A stretch of DNA of 64,000 nt from Mytilus galloprovincialis (GCF_965363235.1 NC_134844.1:77593244-77657243); one strand, 5' to 3'. Counted from the first letter of the stretch, positions 46,200 to 58,084 are shown. Numbers and translations are program-made. The notes: generated by a model from the letters alone, not told the origin.

Positions 46200-47560
46200 C
46201 ACTTTTACCTACATTTTCAACTTGAGTAGCATAAGCATTTTCATTAGTCTCTAAAGAAGCAATTATGTCGGCAAGAAACATGAACAATTTCGTTTTGTTA
46301 TCATCTACACAGAGAAAACTTCTCCAAACCCTTGGCATTCTACCAAAACCAACAACTTTCCGTCTAGCACCAGTACTTTGCCTTTTGTTTTCGTCCCAGC
46401 CATTAAATAATTAATTTAGTAAACAACAAATCGATGTCTACTCTTGGATACTTATCGAAGGAAGATTTATGTAAGGCAGTATGATATCATTTACATAATC
46501 ATCAAATAGGTTTGCCCCAAGTGGTCGCAATAAATTAACCACTGCTGCCCCACTAACGATAAATGCGTCAGAATTTGAATCAGTTGATGGCAAATCGCAG
46601 AATGTTTCAAGTATACCAATTTCCTGCGATTTAATACCACATCCTGACACATAGACGGAGGAGCAGTTTGGTTTTAATGGCTAAAGAAGAAATAAAAAAT
46701 CTAGAAAATATATCGCAATCAGTGTTCAGGTTGTACATTTTGTTCTAAAGCTTTGTTTTTTGACAAAGAAATTTCTAGTTTCATTTGACGGCTCTTATAT
46801 GGAAATGTTTTTTTTTCTTCATCTGGTTAAAAAAAGCAGATTCTCTTTCGTTTTCTATTTGCTTCAAAAGATCGTGCTGTTCGGACCCAATATCTTGGAG
46901 TTTATATACATATCTTACCTACTTCTGAATCAAAAATATCCTTAAAAGAGTAAATTTTGTACAAATCTGACGAATCTTCTAGAAATGGATTATCAAACTT
47001 GTTCATCACTTTAGAAAGCCTTTAAAGTTTTTCGAGGAAATCCTTTTGTGTTTTCGTCGAGTCTTCATGAGGTCGTTCTTCTGTTGTAGAAGGACTCAAA
47101 CCACTAAATCTTTCAAATTCATCTACCAGTCTACTGACTTCTGGTCCAGCTACCATCTATCGTCTCGAAGGGATCTTCGATTAAACGTATGGTACCATCA
47201 TCGCCGTTTACGACTTATTATTCTGTGTTTGTGTCTGATCAATTGTAATATAAGAAATCAACTAGCTGGTCTTACGTACAGTAAAAATACCATTTGCAAA
47301 ATGCATTTCCATATGTGGGGGATGTTGTTGAATGGAAGCCATATCTTTGAGATGGATGGGTATCCATCGAGCATGATTTACACGACGAAGACCAACATTG
47401 GTATCATGCTTGATAAGGACTGTTTGTAAATTATGATATCTGACTCGTGAAATGAGCGTACTACCGAAGGAACATGAAGTTCTTTATTCTCAATTAAACA
47501 CCAGACATTAAACTGTGGTCGATATGACTCTCTTTCCTTACACCCGTTGATCACAGTCAT
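46200..47560 (-). pseudogene. Decayed member of an uncharacterised invertebrate gene family
   Basis: Minus-strand fragments in more than one frame carry the blocks 'ARWIPIHLKDM' (about 47,340-47,372), 'IDQTQTQNN' (about 47,222-47,250), 'GPEVSRLVDEFERFSG' (about 47,103-47,147), 'DDYVNDIILPYINL' (about 46,455-46,500) and 'GRMPRVWRSFLCVDDNKTKL' (about 46,280-46,345). From memory, these blocks occur in this order in a multicopy family of uncharacterised proteins of cnidarians, molluscs and fishes. Its function is unknown to me. Several stops and frame changes separate the blocks, so no product is expected. Confidence 0.6.
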
Positions 47561-47794
47561 ACTTGAACGTCACAGAGTCATGAACTATATGTTCTGTGTT
47601 AACGCTTTCATAACGGCTGGCATTATCAATTCAAGCAAACCACATATGCAGTTATCTGATGCGCGTGTCTATTCCTAATTACATTTGAACATACATGAAA
47701 AGCATCTGCTATTCTAGGTGTTGCAATATCGGCTTCAGGTGGAACACATGTCTATCCACTATCACGCGATATATCACTCAGAATTTTTAAATAG

Positions 47795-48050
47795 TCACCA
47801 AAGGCTCCAGGATTATAATTTAATACGCCAGACGCGCGTTTCGTCTACATAATACTTATCAGTGACGCTCATATCAAAACAGCTATAAAAGTTAAACAAG
47901 TACAAAGTTAAAGAGCATTGAGAAACCAAGATTCCAAAAAGTTGTGCCAAATACGGGTAAGGTAATCTACTCCTGGGATAAGAAAATCCTTAATTTTTGG
48001 AAAAATTAAAAGTTTGGTAAACAGGAAATTTGAAGCAACACTTTATACCC
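47795..48050 (-). repeat. Family B repeat copy
   Basis: This is a reversed family B element. 'ccaggattataat' is at the right-hand end of the element sense, then the ribozyme, then 'caaagttaaagagcattga' and 'gtgccaaatacgg'. It lies close to the breakpoint of the inverted chitin synthase copy. Confidence 0.65.
47824..47869 (-). ncRNA. Hammerhead motif with one core change (family B)
   Basis: Read on the minus strand: GCGTCA, CTGATAA, GTATTATGTAGAC, GAAA, CGCGCG, TC, TGGCGTA. Stem I pairs. The core has A where CUGANGA needs G, and stem II is weakened. It is followed by the family B body to about 48,050 in reverse. Confidence 0.65.
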
Positions 48051-48794
48051 GAACAGAACCTAGATGCTTAGAGGAATGAATGACGATCAAGACATGTTTA
48101 AGAAATTTAAATTCTAATTTGTTAGATGAACTACGATTTCCATCATTGTGCCCTTGCAGTGCGTGTAATTCGTTCTTTATTAATAAATAGTTTGTGCATG
48201 CACAAAATTGTTAAACGCATGTGTATCATAACCTTAAAAAATGTCACCAAACAAATTCATAACATCATTAAAAATTCAAAAGCGCTTAGCAAATAATAAA
48301 TAATTCATATGTTTGTGTGTGATTTTTGTAACATTTTCACGCATACGCAAACAAAGAACATGTCAAATAATTTTAAGTATAAAAGTCACATGTAAAGAAG
48401 GTATCCACCAAACCTGGTAATATTTTTTACTCAGAGAAGGTAAAAGAAAACGTTTTCCAGAAAAGTAAGTATTTCAATCTGGAAAAAATCAGCCATTTTA
48501 GAAAAGGTGGTGGCCATCTTGAAAAAATGAAATGTTCTTATGGCCAGCAGTTTTTTCTTAAAAAATATATTATAATGATGCTTCATGCTAATTTTCATGC
48601 TTGTATCATCATTTGCACAATGCCCTTGATTTTGCTTGCTAATATCTTCCACTATCGTTGGTTGTATGAAGGTCATTTGTTCGTTTTCTTGTTTGAAGAT
48701 ATATTTTATTTATGTAGTTTCTGACATCAAATAACTTAATATAGTCGGTATTTGTTTTGCTCAATTATAAGAACCCTATTGATATATATAAAAA

Positions 48795-49820
48795 GTTTTA
48801 AAAAAAATACCGTACTCCGAGAAATTCAAAACGGAAAGTCTCTAATCAAATGGCAAAATCAAAAGCTCAAACACATCACACTAATGTACAACAACGGTCA
48901 TATTCCTGAAATGTAACAAGCATTTTCGTAACTAGAACAAGGTTGATAAGATCTGGTTTTATAGCTAGCTAAACCTCTAAGTTGAATGACAGTTGCATAA
49001 AAATCCATTCTATTGACAACGATGTGCAAACAAAGCAAACAGTAATAATAGTTAAAAATATCAAAAAAGGGGTACAGCAGTCAACATTGCTTAACTATCT
49101 AAATTACTTAAATTATAATAAACTATAAAACTTAATGGGCGCAGCCATTTTATGAGCATAACATAGCATATAGACTGGAGAGTATTGCTAATCCTGATAT
49201 GTTGATATGTTCGCCCGTTATATTTTGGAATTAGAGATTTCGGGCAGTCTGCATTATACAAAAGGCCAAATACATTATTTTTCTTACCTCTAACGGAACT
49301 GAGATGTCTTTTAAACGCTAGAAGGAAACACGTATGTTAAAGTGCAAAATTGATAGGCATGGGAGATAAGTACAAATTTCGCTAAGAAAAGCAACGCGAC
49401 TCTATATTCTTTGGACCAAACATTATGTTCTTATAACTTGTTTTTAATTCTAGCAAGGGTTTGTTAGATAAATCAACTTTCTAAAGTCTGTATCTCGATA
49501 AAGGCTATTATTATCGCCTATGGGGAAAATAATGGTTTATTTTAATCTATAAAAACACTCAAATATGTAAACAAACATTGACACAATAATACAATGACGG
49601 GATGTACAAGTACAGAGCAAGTCATCCATCATACAAAGAAACACAAAAAGAGATATAGAAAAACCATATAAGCAAAAATAAGATATAACGATTATCGTTG
49701 AAAATAACGTAGTGACGGGATGTATAAGTACAGGGCCACGTCATATGTAATAAGGAAAAAAAAAGAAAACAAAAAGCATATAGACAGAGCATATTAGCAA
49801 AAATGAATAACATAACATAC
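48795..49820 (-). repeat. Composite repeat A/H beside the inverted copy
   Basis: Family A lies at 48,810-49,090 and family H units of about 110 bp at 49,560-49,820 ('caatgacgggatgtacaagt', 'gggccacgtcatatg'). It is the partner of 33,590-34,600. Confidence 0.7.
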
Positions 49821-49928
49821 ATATTTTGGTAAAGAACGTTTTGTACGTGTACATTGAAAGAACCCTCAGATGCATAATGTATGTATTTGTAATATTTACA
49901 ATTACTTAATATCTACTTCTACATATAG

Positions 49929-50140
49929 GTTATTACAATGGACATTTCGAAACTGCAGAAGGCTTGTCAGTTGCGATTGTATTTGGAAGTTACACATATG
50001 GAGCTGCTTTATACCCATCGGATGCATGGATATTGGTAACGGGTCCTGTCTACTTGTTTTTTATTCCATTTATGTATATTTTATTACCCCTCTACGCAAT
50101 CTGTAACATTGTGGATCAATCACGGGGTAAAAGTGATAAG
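49929..50140 (+). pseudogene. Chitin synthase copy, exon 1 of 3
   Basis: 212 nt, acceptor CATATAG, donor GTAAGT, open frame GYYNGHFETAEG to DQSRGKSDK. The SWGTR signature has become SRGKS (50,120-50,134), losing both Trp and Arg. No catalytic exons lie upstream within reach, so a chitin synthase cannot be made from it. Confidence 0.8.
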
Positions 50141-50224
50141 GTAAGTAGTGACTGTTTGATAAAAATTGAATATGAGACATATTTCAAAATTTTTAAGTCT
50201 GACAAAAAAGATATGTTATAAAAT

Positions 50225-50285
50225 TGAGAATGGAAATTGGGAATGTGTCAAAGAGACAACAACCCAACAATAGAACAGACAACAG
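50225..50285 (-). repeat. Repeat family I end fragment
   Basis: In reverse this is the right end of family I ('gaaattgggaatgtgtcaa' and 'agagacaacaacccaacaa'). It is in the intron of the duplicated copy and absent at the matching place of the minus-strand gene. Confidence 0.55.
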
Positions 50286-50696
50286 CAGAAAGTCACCAAG
50301 AGGTCTTATGATTGTCAACAAGGCAACTATCTAACAGATACAAAATTCAGTTGATAAAAGCAACTTTAGTCTTCGTAGATATTATTAAGCAATAACAAAA
50401 ATGCATCAAGATCTATAAAAGGCAATATACGACAAAGAAAAATTGACAACTAGATATTCGCTAAAATGATAACATGGAAATGATACAAACAGCAATCAAC
50501 CACAGCCACTGAATCATAAACATGACAACATCTAGGGGAAATAATAATACAGGCAATCAGCTATGTTTTATTATAGAACAACTTAGAAACATATTTGACA
50601 TTGTTGTATTTCCTCCTTGTTATAAACCACATATTCATATGAAAACCGACTATATTGGATCTTTAAATGCTTATTATTATACAACATTTTCTTCAG

Positions 50697-50745
50697 CAAC
50701 CAAACATCCAACAGAACACGCAGAATGAAGCTGAATCGCAACAAG
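50697..50745 (+). pseudogene. Chitin synthase copy, 49-nt microexon
   Basis: The acceptor is TTTCTTCAG and the donor is GTACAT. It encodes QPNIQQNTQNEAESQQ plus one base. Length and phase are identical to 31,266-31,314. Confidence 0.8.
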
Positions 50746-52019
50746 GTACATTACAAAATATCACTTTAAAATATAATTAATCACTAAAACTAACAGTAAT
50801 TGCATATGAACTATATCCTGTTGTTTCATTTGTATTCCTGCTTGTCTGCTTTGCTGTACTTTTAATTATTCATTCCATTTATGTAATCCCTATTTATAAA
50901 ATCAGAAGTAGATATTGGCTAAAGTTTGACATAGAAATTTCAATAACGTGTATTCTATACTGACACACAAATATAGTATAAAATACACTTTACTTGATGT
51001 TTGAATCACTCAAGTGCAATTTTGCTGTATTAGCCATCCAGAATGATAATGACATCTGTAATGTTGCAAAATGCTTTATCTATTGCACCTGTAAACCATC
51101 TAACTGGAACCAATTACAATGTATATATGCTATTGCTTTTTTTTTTAAATTAATGTACACCGTGTTAAACCTTATAACCTGATATATAATACATTTTGTT
51201 GATACGGGCGGGATATTGAAATAAGCATATGCAAAAGTAAAATAACAGAAATACCGAACTCAGTAAAAAATTCTAAAAAGAAAGTCCCTAGGCTAGTAGC
51301 AAAATCAGTAGATCAAATACACCATACGAATAGATTGCAACTGTCATATTCTGTACTTGGTACAGGCATTTTCGTATGTAAAAAATGGTGCATTAAGCCT
51401 GGTTTTATAGCTAGCTAAACATGTCGCTAGTATGACAGTCGCATACAATTCTATTATATTGACAATGATGTGTGAACAAACAAGCAGATATAATGGGTAA
51501 GAATGTCAAAATTAGGGGTACATGATATTCCCTATATATATTGCTTACATTTAATTCTTTTTTGAGGAATTTGATAACAAAATAAGTTAGAATCATATGT
51601 TACACATTACTGGAAAGACAATTTCTACGAGAATAGCGATCTCGCTTCTTTTTGCGCAAAGTATTATGGTGTAAACATATTGTCATTCAAAGACATCTCT
51701 CATCAAACGGTGACAACTGTTTATAAAATAGATTTGATCTTTTTTACCTCTGAATAAAAAGAACTCGTACGTTGCCGATCAGATTTGAATGTCTCATAGA
51801 GAAAATCATTTTTGTTACACGTCTAACAACTCCGAAACTAACTATCTTAAATTACTACTGTATGGAAGTTAAAAAAAATTCGGACATTCGTTTTGTTAAT
51901 ACAATGTATTATCTATATATGATCAAACATCGTTCAATGGACTTTTTATTGAAATCGTCCATGTAATATAGCATTTGGATGTTGAATGCATAGGAATGTT
52001 TGCTTGTATTTCAAACCTG

Positions 52020-52640
52020 CGACGTAACGATATATCTATAATACTAAAATTACGAGGTCCAATTTGTCAGCCGTCATCACGTAAAAACGACGAATCAAAG
52101 AATTCAACTTTATATACAACTAATATAGTACAAAGGTGTAGATATAAAATTACACCACTCCAGGCCCTTTTGTTTTCCACGTAATTGATATTGCCAATAA
52201 TTAGGAAGTTCCGGGTCGAGTCCGGTACCGATACCAATAGTATAATCACCTGTTACCTTTTACCTTATCTGTACGTTCCGCATCTGACAGGCGCACCACC
52301 AAACGGTGTATTCAGGATTAATATGCTATATACACGGGTCATAATCACAGGGTTGACACTACTAAATTGTCAAATTGTTACCTATTGTAGTATTTTAATC
52401 CGTAAGACTTTCTAAGATAACAATACGAATACTAAAAATCTGAACTAAAAATAAGTTTCAATTTGTTAGCGGGCATGACGTAAAACAGCGAATCAAAGAA
52501 TTCAACTTTATTTATAACTGATATAGGACAATGCTGTTGATTAAAAAATACTCCATTCCAGGACCTTTTGTTTTCCAAATAATTAATATTACCAATAATT
52601 GATAAGTTCCAGTTCGACGGGTTCAAACAGAAAGATTTGA
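52020..52640. repeat. Two direct copies of a 220-bp intronic repeat
   Basis: The blocks 'gaatcaaagaattcaacttt' (52,092 and 52,492), 'ccttttgttttcca' (52,166 and 52,562) and 'gccaataatt' or 'accaataatt' recur with a period of about 400 bp. They lie in the last intron of the duplicated chitin synthase piece and have no match in the minus-strand gene's intron. Confidence 0.7.
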
Positions 52641-53005
52641 AAGCAGAGAAAATTGTGTATCTTATAATCGGCATGTATTTATCAGATGACAGTACTAATA
52701 CTAAGATAAGGCTTGCGCATAGTTATATACTTTAATTCAGTCACGGACCCGCGTTATCATGGGTGTGTTCTAGTTGAAATGAAAACGATATCATGATGTG
52801 CCTTGGATATTCATGCCGTCAATGAATATTTACTTTTATAAATTGTGACTTGAATGTAGAGTTTTCTCATGGGTACTCATACAACATCTTCTTATATATA
52901 TTCATATTTATAAACTAGTTGTATATATTGCAATTTCATCTTTTTCTTGTTTTTTATATTTTATTCAAACAATTGGAAACATTGTAGCAAACCATTTTTT
53001 TGTAG

Positions 53006-53397
53006 CTGAAACAACTTTTCTTAGTAGTTTGAGAACATCATCGCTCAATTTGAGTGACTTCAACCTAGATGAATTCAATTTCTGGGAAGGACTTGTGTTC
53101 AACGTTGTAGGATCGTCGGTACCAAATCGATTATCAAACGAAGACATAAAAATAGGATTGAAATTATTCAGAAAGAAGGCGTTAGTATTCGTTCTTAGTG
53201 CTTATCTGATGTGCATGGTTGCACTAAAAGGATTTTATGCCTTTCCAATGCATATTTTTGATAGTAAATCCATGTATTGCATTGTAATGGGAGTTATGCT
53301 AGGGTTACCACCCCTGATTCAAATATCAGGTAGTACTGTGTACAGAATTGGTGATATTTTAAATCGTATATGTCGATGGATAAATAACATAACGTGA
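53006..53397 (+). pseudogene. Chitin synthase copy, last exon
   Basis: 392 nt, open to its stop (GRWINTVT in the parent, CRWINNIT here). By eye roughly three quarters of residues match 29,776-30,167. Long blocks such as GLPPLIQISGSTVYRIG are unchanged. The copy keeps frame and splice sites, yet no start or catalytic exons are seen. It is most likely a truncated gene copy. Use as part of another transcript cannot be excluded. Confidence 0.8.
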
Positions 53398-53409
53398 TTA
53401 TGATTATAA

Positions 53410-53580
53410 ATACATAATAATACAAAAATGTATATAGCAGTACGATTGATATTATGTAGTAAATAATAATAATACAATAATGTTTATAGCAGTACGATTG
53501 ATATTCTGGAGTCAATATTTGTAATAAAATTATATGTATATAGCGATACGATTGATATTATGTAGTCAATATCAAATCAG
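53410..53580. repeat. Short tandem repeat after the duplicated last exon
   Basis: Three units of about 55-60 bp share 'gtacgattgatattatg' or 'cgatacgattgatattatg'. They follow the stop codon of the copy directly. The parent gene lacks them. Confidence 0.75.
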
Positions 53581-53679
53581 TTAGGGTGTTAATGTTACTG
53601 CATGTTGACCTTTAAGAGTTAGTTGAAAGATGCCCTTAGAACAATTAGGCTAATAAGTCGAAAACAAACTGATAAATTA

Positions 53680-53845
53680 CATAAATTATGCCGTTAGTTT
53701 CTCGTTTGAATTGTTTACATTGTCATTTCATAGCTGACTATACTGTATAGGCTTTGTTGAAGACCGTACGGTGACCTATGTGTCATTTGGTCTCTTCGGG
53801 AGAGTGGTCTCATTAGCAATCATACCACATCTTCTTTTTTATATT
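53680..53845 (+). repeat. Repeat family D copy
   Basis: This runs from 'gccgttagtttctcgtttga' to 'agcaatcataccacatctt', with 'gaccgtacggtgacctatg' between. Confidence 0.7.
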
Positions 53846-54164
53846 GATTCCGTTGCAAAAAAAAAACCAACTGAAACCCGACTTAAAGACAAAACAGTTC
53901 ACGAAACACAACATTAAAAAACTATAGACTGAGCTTCATTCATATTGAGATTACAAATCCTCGAGGGTGTCATCAGCTCAGTACTGACATGATTTAACAA
54001 ACTTTACTAAAATTGTCCGTTTATAAAAAATAAAAATAAAAAGTAAAATCACAAAAATACTGAACTCAGAGGAGAATCCAATCGGAAAGTCCATAATCAC
54101 ATGACAAAATCAAATGACAAAACACATAAAAAAACGAATGGACAAGAACTGTCATATTCCTGAC

Positions 54165-54410
54165 TTGTTTATAAATTTTAAAATTATTAAGAAACTAAAG
54201 TTTCAACTCCCTCAGGCAAAGTTGGCTTTAGATGAATTTGGCTATATATTTTATGTATTTTTGACATATAGGTCAACAACGGTTTCGGTTCTTATACATC
54301 TTTAGATTTCAAATGTTTGACTTTTGGCGTTCCTGATGAAGGTAAATCCAGAAAAGCGCTTCGGCCGCAAGAAATTATTAAACGTGTCGTTTTCAATTTT
54401 TTTCCATCTT
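54165..54410 (+). mobile_element. Hammerhead-bearing repeat, third class (family J)
   Basis: The body has 'gaaactaaagtttcaactcc', 'ggctttagatgaatttggc' and 'ggtcaacaacggtttcggtt'. The ribozyme-like segment 54,327-54,368 follows. It lies next to a family A fragment (54,010-54,160). No coding capacity is seen. Confidence 0.5.
54327..54368 (+). ncRNA. Hammerhead-like motif, class J
   Basis: The core CTGATGA (54,333-54,339) is followed by a short stem II (AGG/TCC around TAAA), then GAAA (54,351-54,354). A minimal stem III (AGCGCT) and UC at 54,361-54,362 follow. Stem I (GCGTTC with GGCCGC) has one mismatch. The core is complete but the helices are weak, so activity is uncertain. Confidence 0.55.
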
Positions 54411-55531
54411 TCTCGAAAACTTCTTAATAAGTATCAGTTACTTTTACTAGAGGTGCACATATATATTCAAAATATGAACGACTACAAACTACATTCAGTG
54501 GTTGTCCTCTGCAGACCGATAAACGAGTACTTTAAATAGGACCAGTTTACTGTTGCGATTCGTGAAGGGAATGCAAATACTAAAGAGTTTTTTACACATA
54601 ATATGAAGATTTTGATGCAAAATTAGATAGGAGCAATGTGGTTTGACTGTCAATGAGACAATTTTCAATAAATTACTGTGAACAGCAACACCTATAGGTA
54701 ACCGTTAGGCTTTCGCCACAGATCATGTGAGCTTGCTCGATATTTGAAATAATAAAGACAGCATAGATATAAGCAACAGTAGTATACCGATGTTTGAAAT
54801 CACAAATCGATCGAGGGAAAACAAATCCGGGTAGCAAACTTAATCCGAGGGAGACACATCAACTATAAGAGGAAAACAACAGAAACTAAAAAACAAACAT
54901 GCAATTAATCTATAAGTCGCGGATGTTAAAAAACACACATGAATTCAACATTTAGATTATCGTTCGGCACTGCAAACGTCATATTCTGCTTCGCACCTGA
55001 AATGAAACTTACGATAATAATAAACCTTATAAAATCATTTTAAAAACTCCCGCCATTACCACTAGATGATTTTAAACACATGAGAATCGTCATAACAGAT
55101 CAATATTTACCTCTTGTTTATCTTCCTGTTACATGGTAGGAAGAAATGAAAATGTTTACTTCTTATATTACAAATTTAACAGTGTGAATTAGTATGCATG
55201 GTATGAAATAATATTTATTTTGATCACCACATAAGATATTATATTTCGATTATTGTTATGAGTGTTTTAAAGCTGAAATGAAAGGGCGACAATCGTGACT
55301 CAAAATCAACTTGTTACTTATAAATGTACCTATGCTGTTTAGTGGAAAATTGATTAAATTGACGACATCTAGTTAGAGGATGTGCTTTTGTAATGGACAT
55401 ATTAAAAGAACATATATCAATCTATGTTATGAATTGATAGAAAGGCGTATTTGGTTTAAAAACAAAGTAACACTTGACACATTATATACTCCTTATATAT
55501 ATTTAGTACGTATGCTATGTAATTGTATATA

Positions 55532-55680
55532 ATTTGTTATCTTGGTGTAATCAGGGGTGCACAGAGTTTCACACCGTTCTTGAAAATTCATACACCCTGA
55601 GGTGCAGCCGAATGGGTGTATGAATTTTAAACAAGGGTGTAAAATTTCGTACACCCCCAATTACAGCAAGATAATAAATT
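55532..55680. repeat. Foldback palindrome
   Basis: Two arms of about 66 bp surround a loop of roughly 14 bp. 'tcttggtgtaatcagggg' pairs with 'cccccaattacagcaaga', and 'tgaaaattcatacaccc' with 'gggtgtatgaatttta'. It is non-coding and resembles the palindrome at 36,445 in design but not in sequence. Confidence 0.8.
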
Positions 55681-56579
55681 TATTACTGATGAACATTTTT
55701 TCAACGTCGATGTTGCTGCCCATTGTCAAATATTTGTTTTCTTTATATTATGGGAAATTCAGAAATTTTATTGTTGTTTTGAATATTCGGGGGGAAAATT
55801 ATAAATATTTTTTCTTTCAATTTTTGACCTCAAATTTTTTTTAAAACATTTTTTTGTTGTTGTTTACATTTAGGAAAAATTATATTTGTTTAAATTGTTT
55901 CGCAAAATTGTATTTATCCTGGGGTTAACAAGGGTGGGATGTTATTTACACCGGGGTAATTAACCAATAAGATTGCCGGATTTCTGCTGCATAAGAAATA
56001 AGTATATTAACCAATAGAGGTAGTTATATTATAATAAACATATTTATAGATTTTCTTCTGTTGAAATAAGAAATTCAGGTTTGCAATGGAGGGGCGACAA
56101 TCCTGGCTGAATTAAAACTAGTTAAATGTCATCTTGATTAGTGGTCACAAAATTGAAATCTGTTGACTTTTTCGTGCTAATTAATGCTTTTAAATGGTGT
56201 TATTTTGTAATCTACATTAGAAAATATATCGTTATCTCGAATGAACTTACTCTGAACCTTTACAGGAATTTTCATCAAGATAACAAAACTAAATGAATCG
56301 TGGCTAATGAATATTTTTTTTAGTCTTCAAAAAAACCTTTGAGTGTCGATAAATAACATAATGCACATTAAAAAGAAACACGTAGAGTTTGGTCTTAATT
56401 ATTTAAACCTTTGAAAACGCGTGGGAGGGCTGGGCTGTATCTGTTCAGTCATGCTTGAGACTAACATAAACAATCAAACTAAACAAATGTGTTATTCCAG
56501 TCATGCACTAAGAGCTAACCATGAAGGAGGTACATCCCTTACTTCAAAGGATTTACTAGTGTCATTTCTTATCTTTGTG

Positions 56580-56665
56580 AAAAAATCTTTCAGCTCTTTG
56601 GTCAGGTTGTTGTCTCTTTAATCGGGTTGTTGTCTTTTTGGTCGGGTTGTTGTCTCTTTGGCACA
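56580..56665 (+). repeat. 20-bp tandem repeat at a family I end
   Basis: The unit 'tcgggttgttgtctctttgg' occurs three times with small changes. The family I end ('cacattccacatgaccattc') follows. It looks like a local expansion inside a dispersed repeat. Confidence 0.7.
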
Positions 56666-57327
56666 TTCCACATGACCATTCTCAATTGTATTTCGTAAAA
56701 CATTATTAGACTGCAATCTAAAAAATATGTTGGACTCAAGTTTTTTCCTGTACAGAACCCGCTAGTTACACCATTTTCAGTGAATTCTAATGTTCAGATT
56801 CGTTTTTTCCCGGATTTTTTATCAATACAGCAGAGACCATATTTCCGATATGTAAATTATGTGTATATATAAGTAATAATGATACTAAAAATAATCAAAT
56901 CAAAATATTCGGTAATCAAAATAAAAAATCATAAAATAAAGTAAAAAAACAAAACATCAATATATTTGTATTATTTTCTAATTTTATTGCTGGAAAAAGT
57001 CAATGAAATAGTTGAATGCCTGAAGAACATTGCGAAAATCAAAAGACAGATCTTAAGACATTTATACCTACGAAGGAGTTAGAAAAAAGAAGTTTCAAAC
57101 AAAGTACAATCCATGAACATATGTAATCCATGTCCGAAACTGCAGATTTTAAAGAAACAAATCTCATGAATCTGTCGTATCAATAATACCGCCATCAAGT
57201 TTCATCACCGAGACTCAAAGTTTAGAGGAGTTTTTAATTGAGACAAAACCATGTGATATTGTCTTCACAAAGATGGATTACAAACAAGCACAAATGGTGC
57301 TTCAGCACAGGTAATCAAGGTCAGTTG

Positions 57328-58084
57328 AACATACCAATCTAAATTAGATATCACTTTAGATAATACGGGATTCTACAAATGGGGTTGTTGCATGTTACCC
57401 GATGGTAGATTTGCATTTACGGAGACCTTAAACAATCTTGTCAGAGTATTTAACATTGACGGATCAATAGATTTTGAAGTGGTAACAAAATATAGGGCAT
57501 TCGATATAGCATACATCAATGAAGACAACACACTAGCTGTAACATCAGGTACTATGGGAAGGTGCATTACCATTATAGAACTACAGAACAAACAAATTAA
57601 GAAAGAAATATATGATGATTCACATTATCACGGTTTAGCAGTAATGGACCACCAATTCATCTGCTCGGTAGATAAAGACGGAATACAGAGGTTTAATCCT
57701 AACGACAACTCAAACAGCGTTATAGTCCAACAGGAATTTCCTACAATGTGTTACATTGCTACATTTGATGACAAAATATACCACACAAATAACAAAACCA
57801 ACTCCGTTATATGTTTTGATTTACATGGCACCGTGCAATGGACATTTGAGAAGGAAAGTGTTCTAAAAAGACCGTTTGGGATCTCTGTAGACAACGATGG
57901 TAAAGTATACGTGGTAGGGAGGTTATCTACCAATGTAATAGTCATATCTTCTAATGGACAATACTACAAAGAAATACTTACATCCAGTGAAGGTCTTTTT
58001 GAACACCTGTCTTTGTTTTATAATAGAAGTACCAATCAGTTACTGGTTGCAAATAATAACCAGAGAGCAATTTTTTTTCTTTAA
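57328..58084 (+). pseudogene. Truncated B-box/NHL gene relative
   Basis: The open frame covers the whole NHL-like beta-propeller, from KLDITLDNTGFYKWGCCMLP to the stop after QRAIFFL. It aligns without large gaps to the propeller of the gene at 7,902-9,593, with roughly half the residues identical by eye. Upstream (57,000-57,325) only decayed traces of the coiled coil remain (for example 'PTKELEKRSF'), broken by stops, and no B-boxes are seen. The propeller lacks any plausible start of its own apart from internal Met codons (57,392). It is most likely a 5'-truncated pseudogene. A propeller-only protein is a weaker alternative. Confidence 0.75.

Larger units (their letters stand above)
48540..53400. 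repeat. Inverted duplication of the chitin synthase 3' region
   Basis: Read in reverse, this matches 29,776 to about 34,800. Shared landmarks outside exons include 'ttttatatatatcaataggg' (34,588; 48,776 in reverse), 'caaatgaccttca' (34,712; 48,678 in reverse), the A/H repeat and the sequence just after the SWGTR exon. Similarity fades at about 48,540, just before the EDRW/QRRRW exon would begin. Confidence 0.8.

Noticed and set aside
47046-47429. 127-codon plus-strand frame
   Set aside because: It is antisense to the decayed gene-family blocks read on the minus strand.
49870-50106. Alternative frame over the duplicated chitin synthase exon
   Set aside because: It is a shadow of the correct frame and starts upstream of the splice acceptor.
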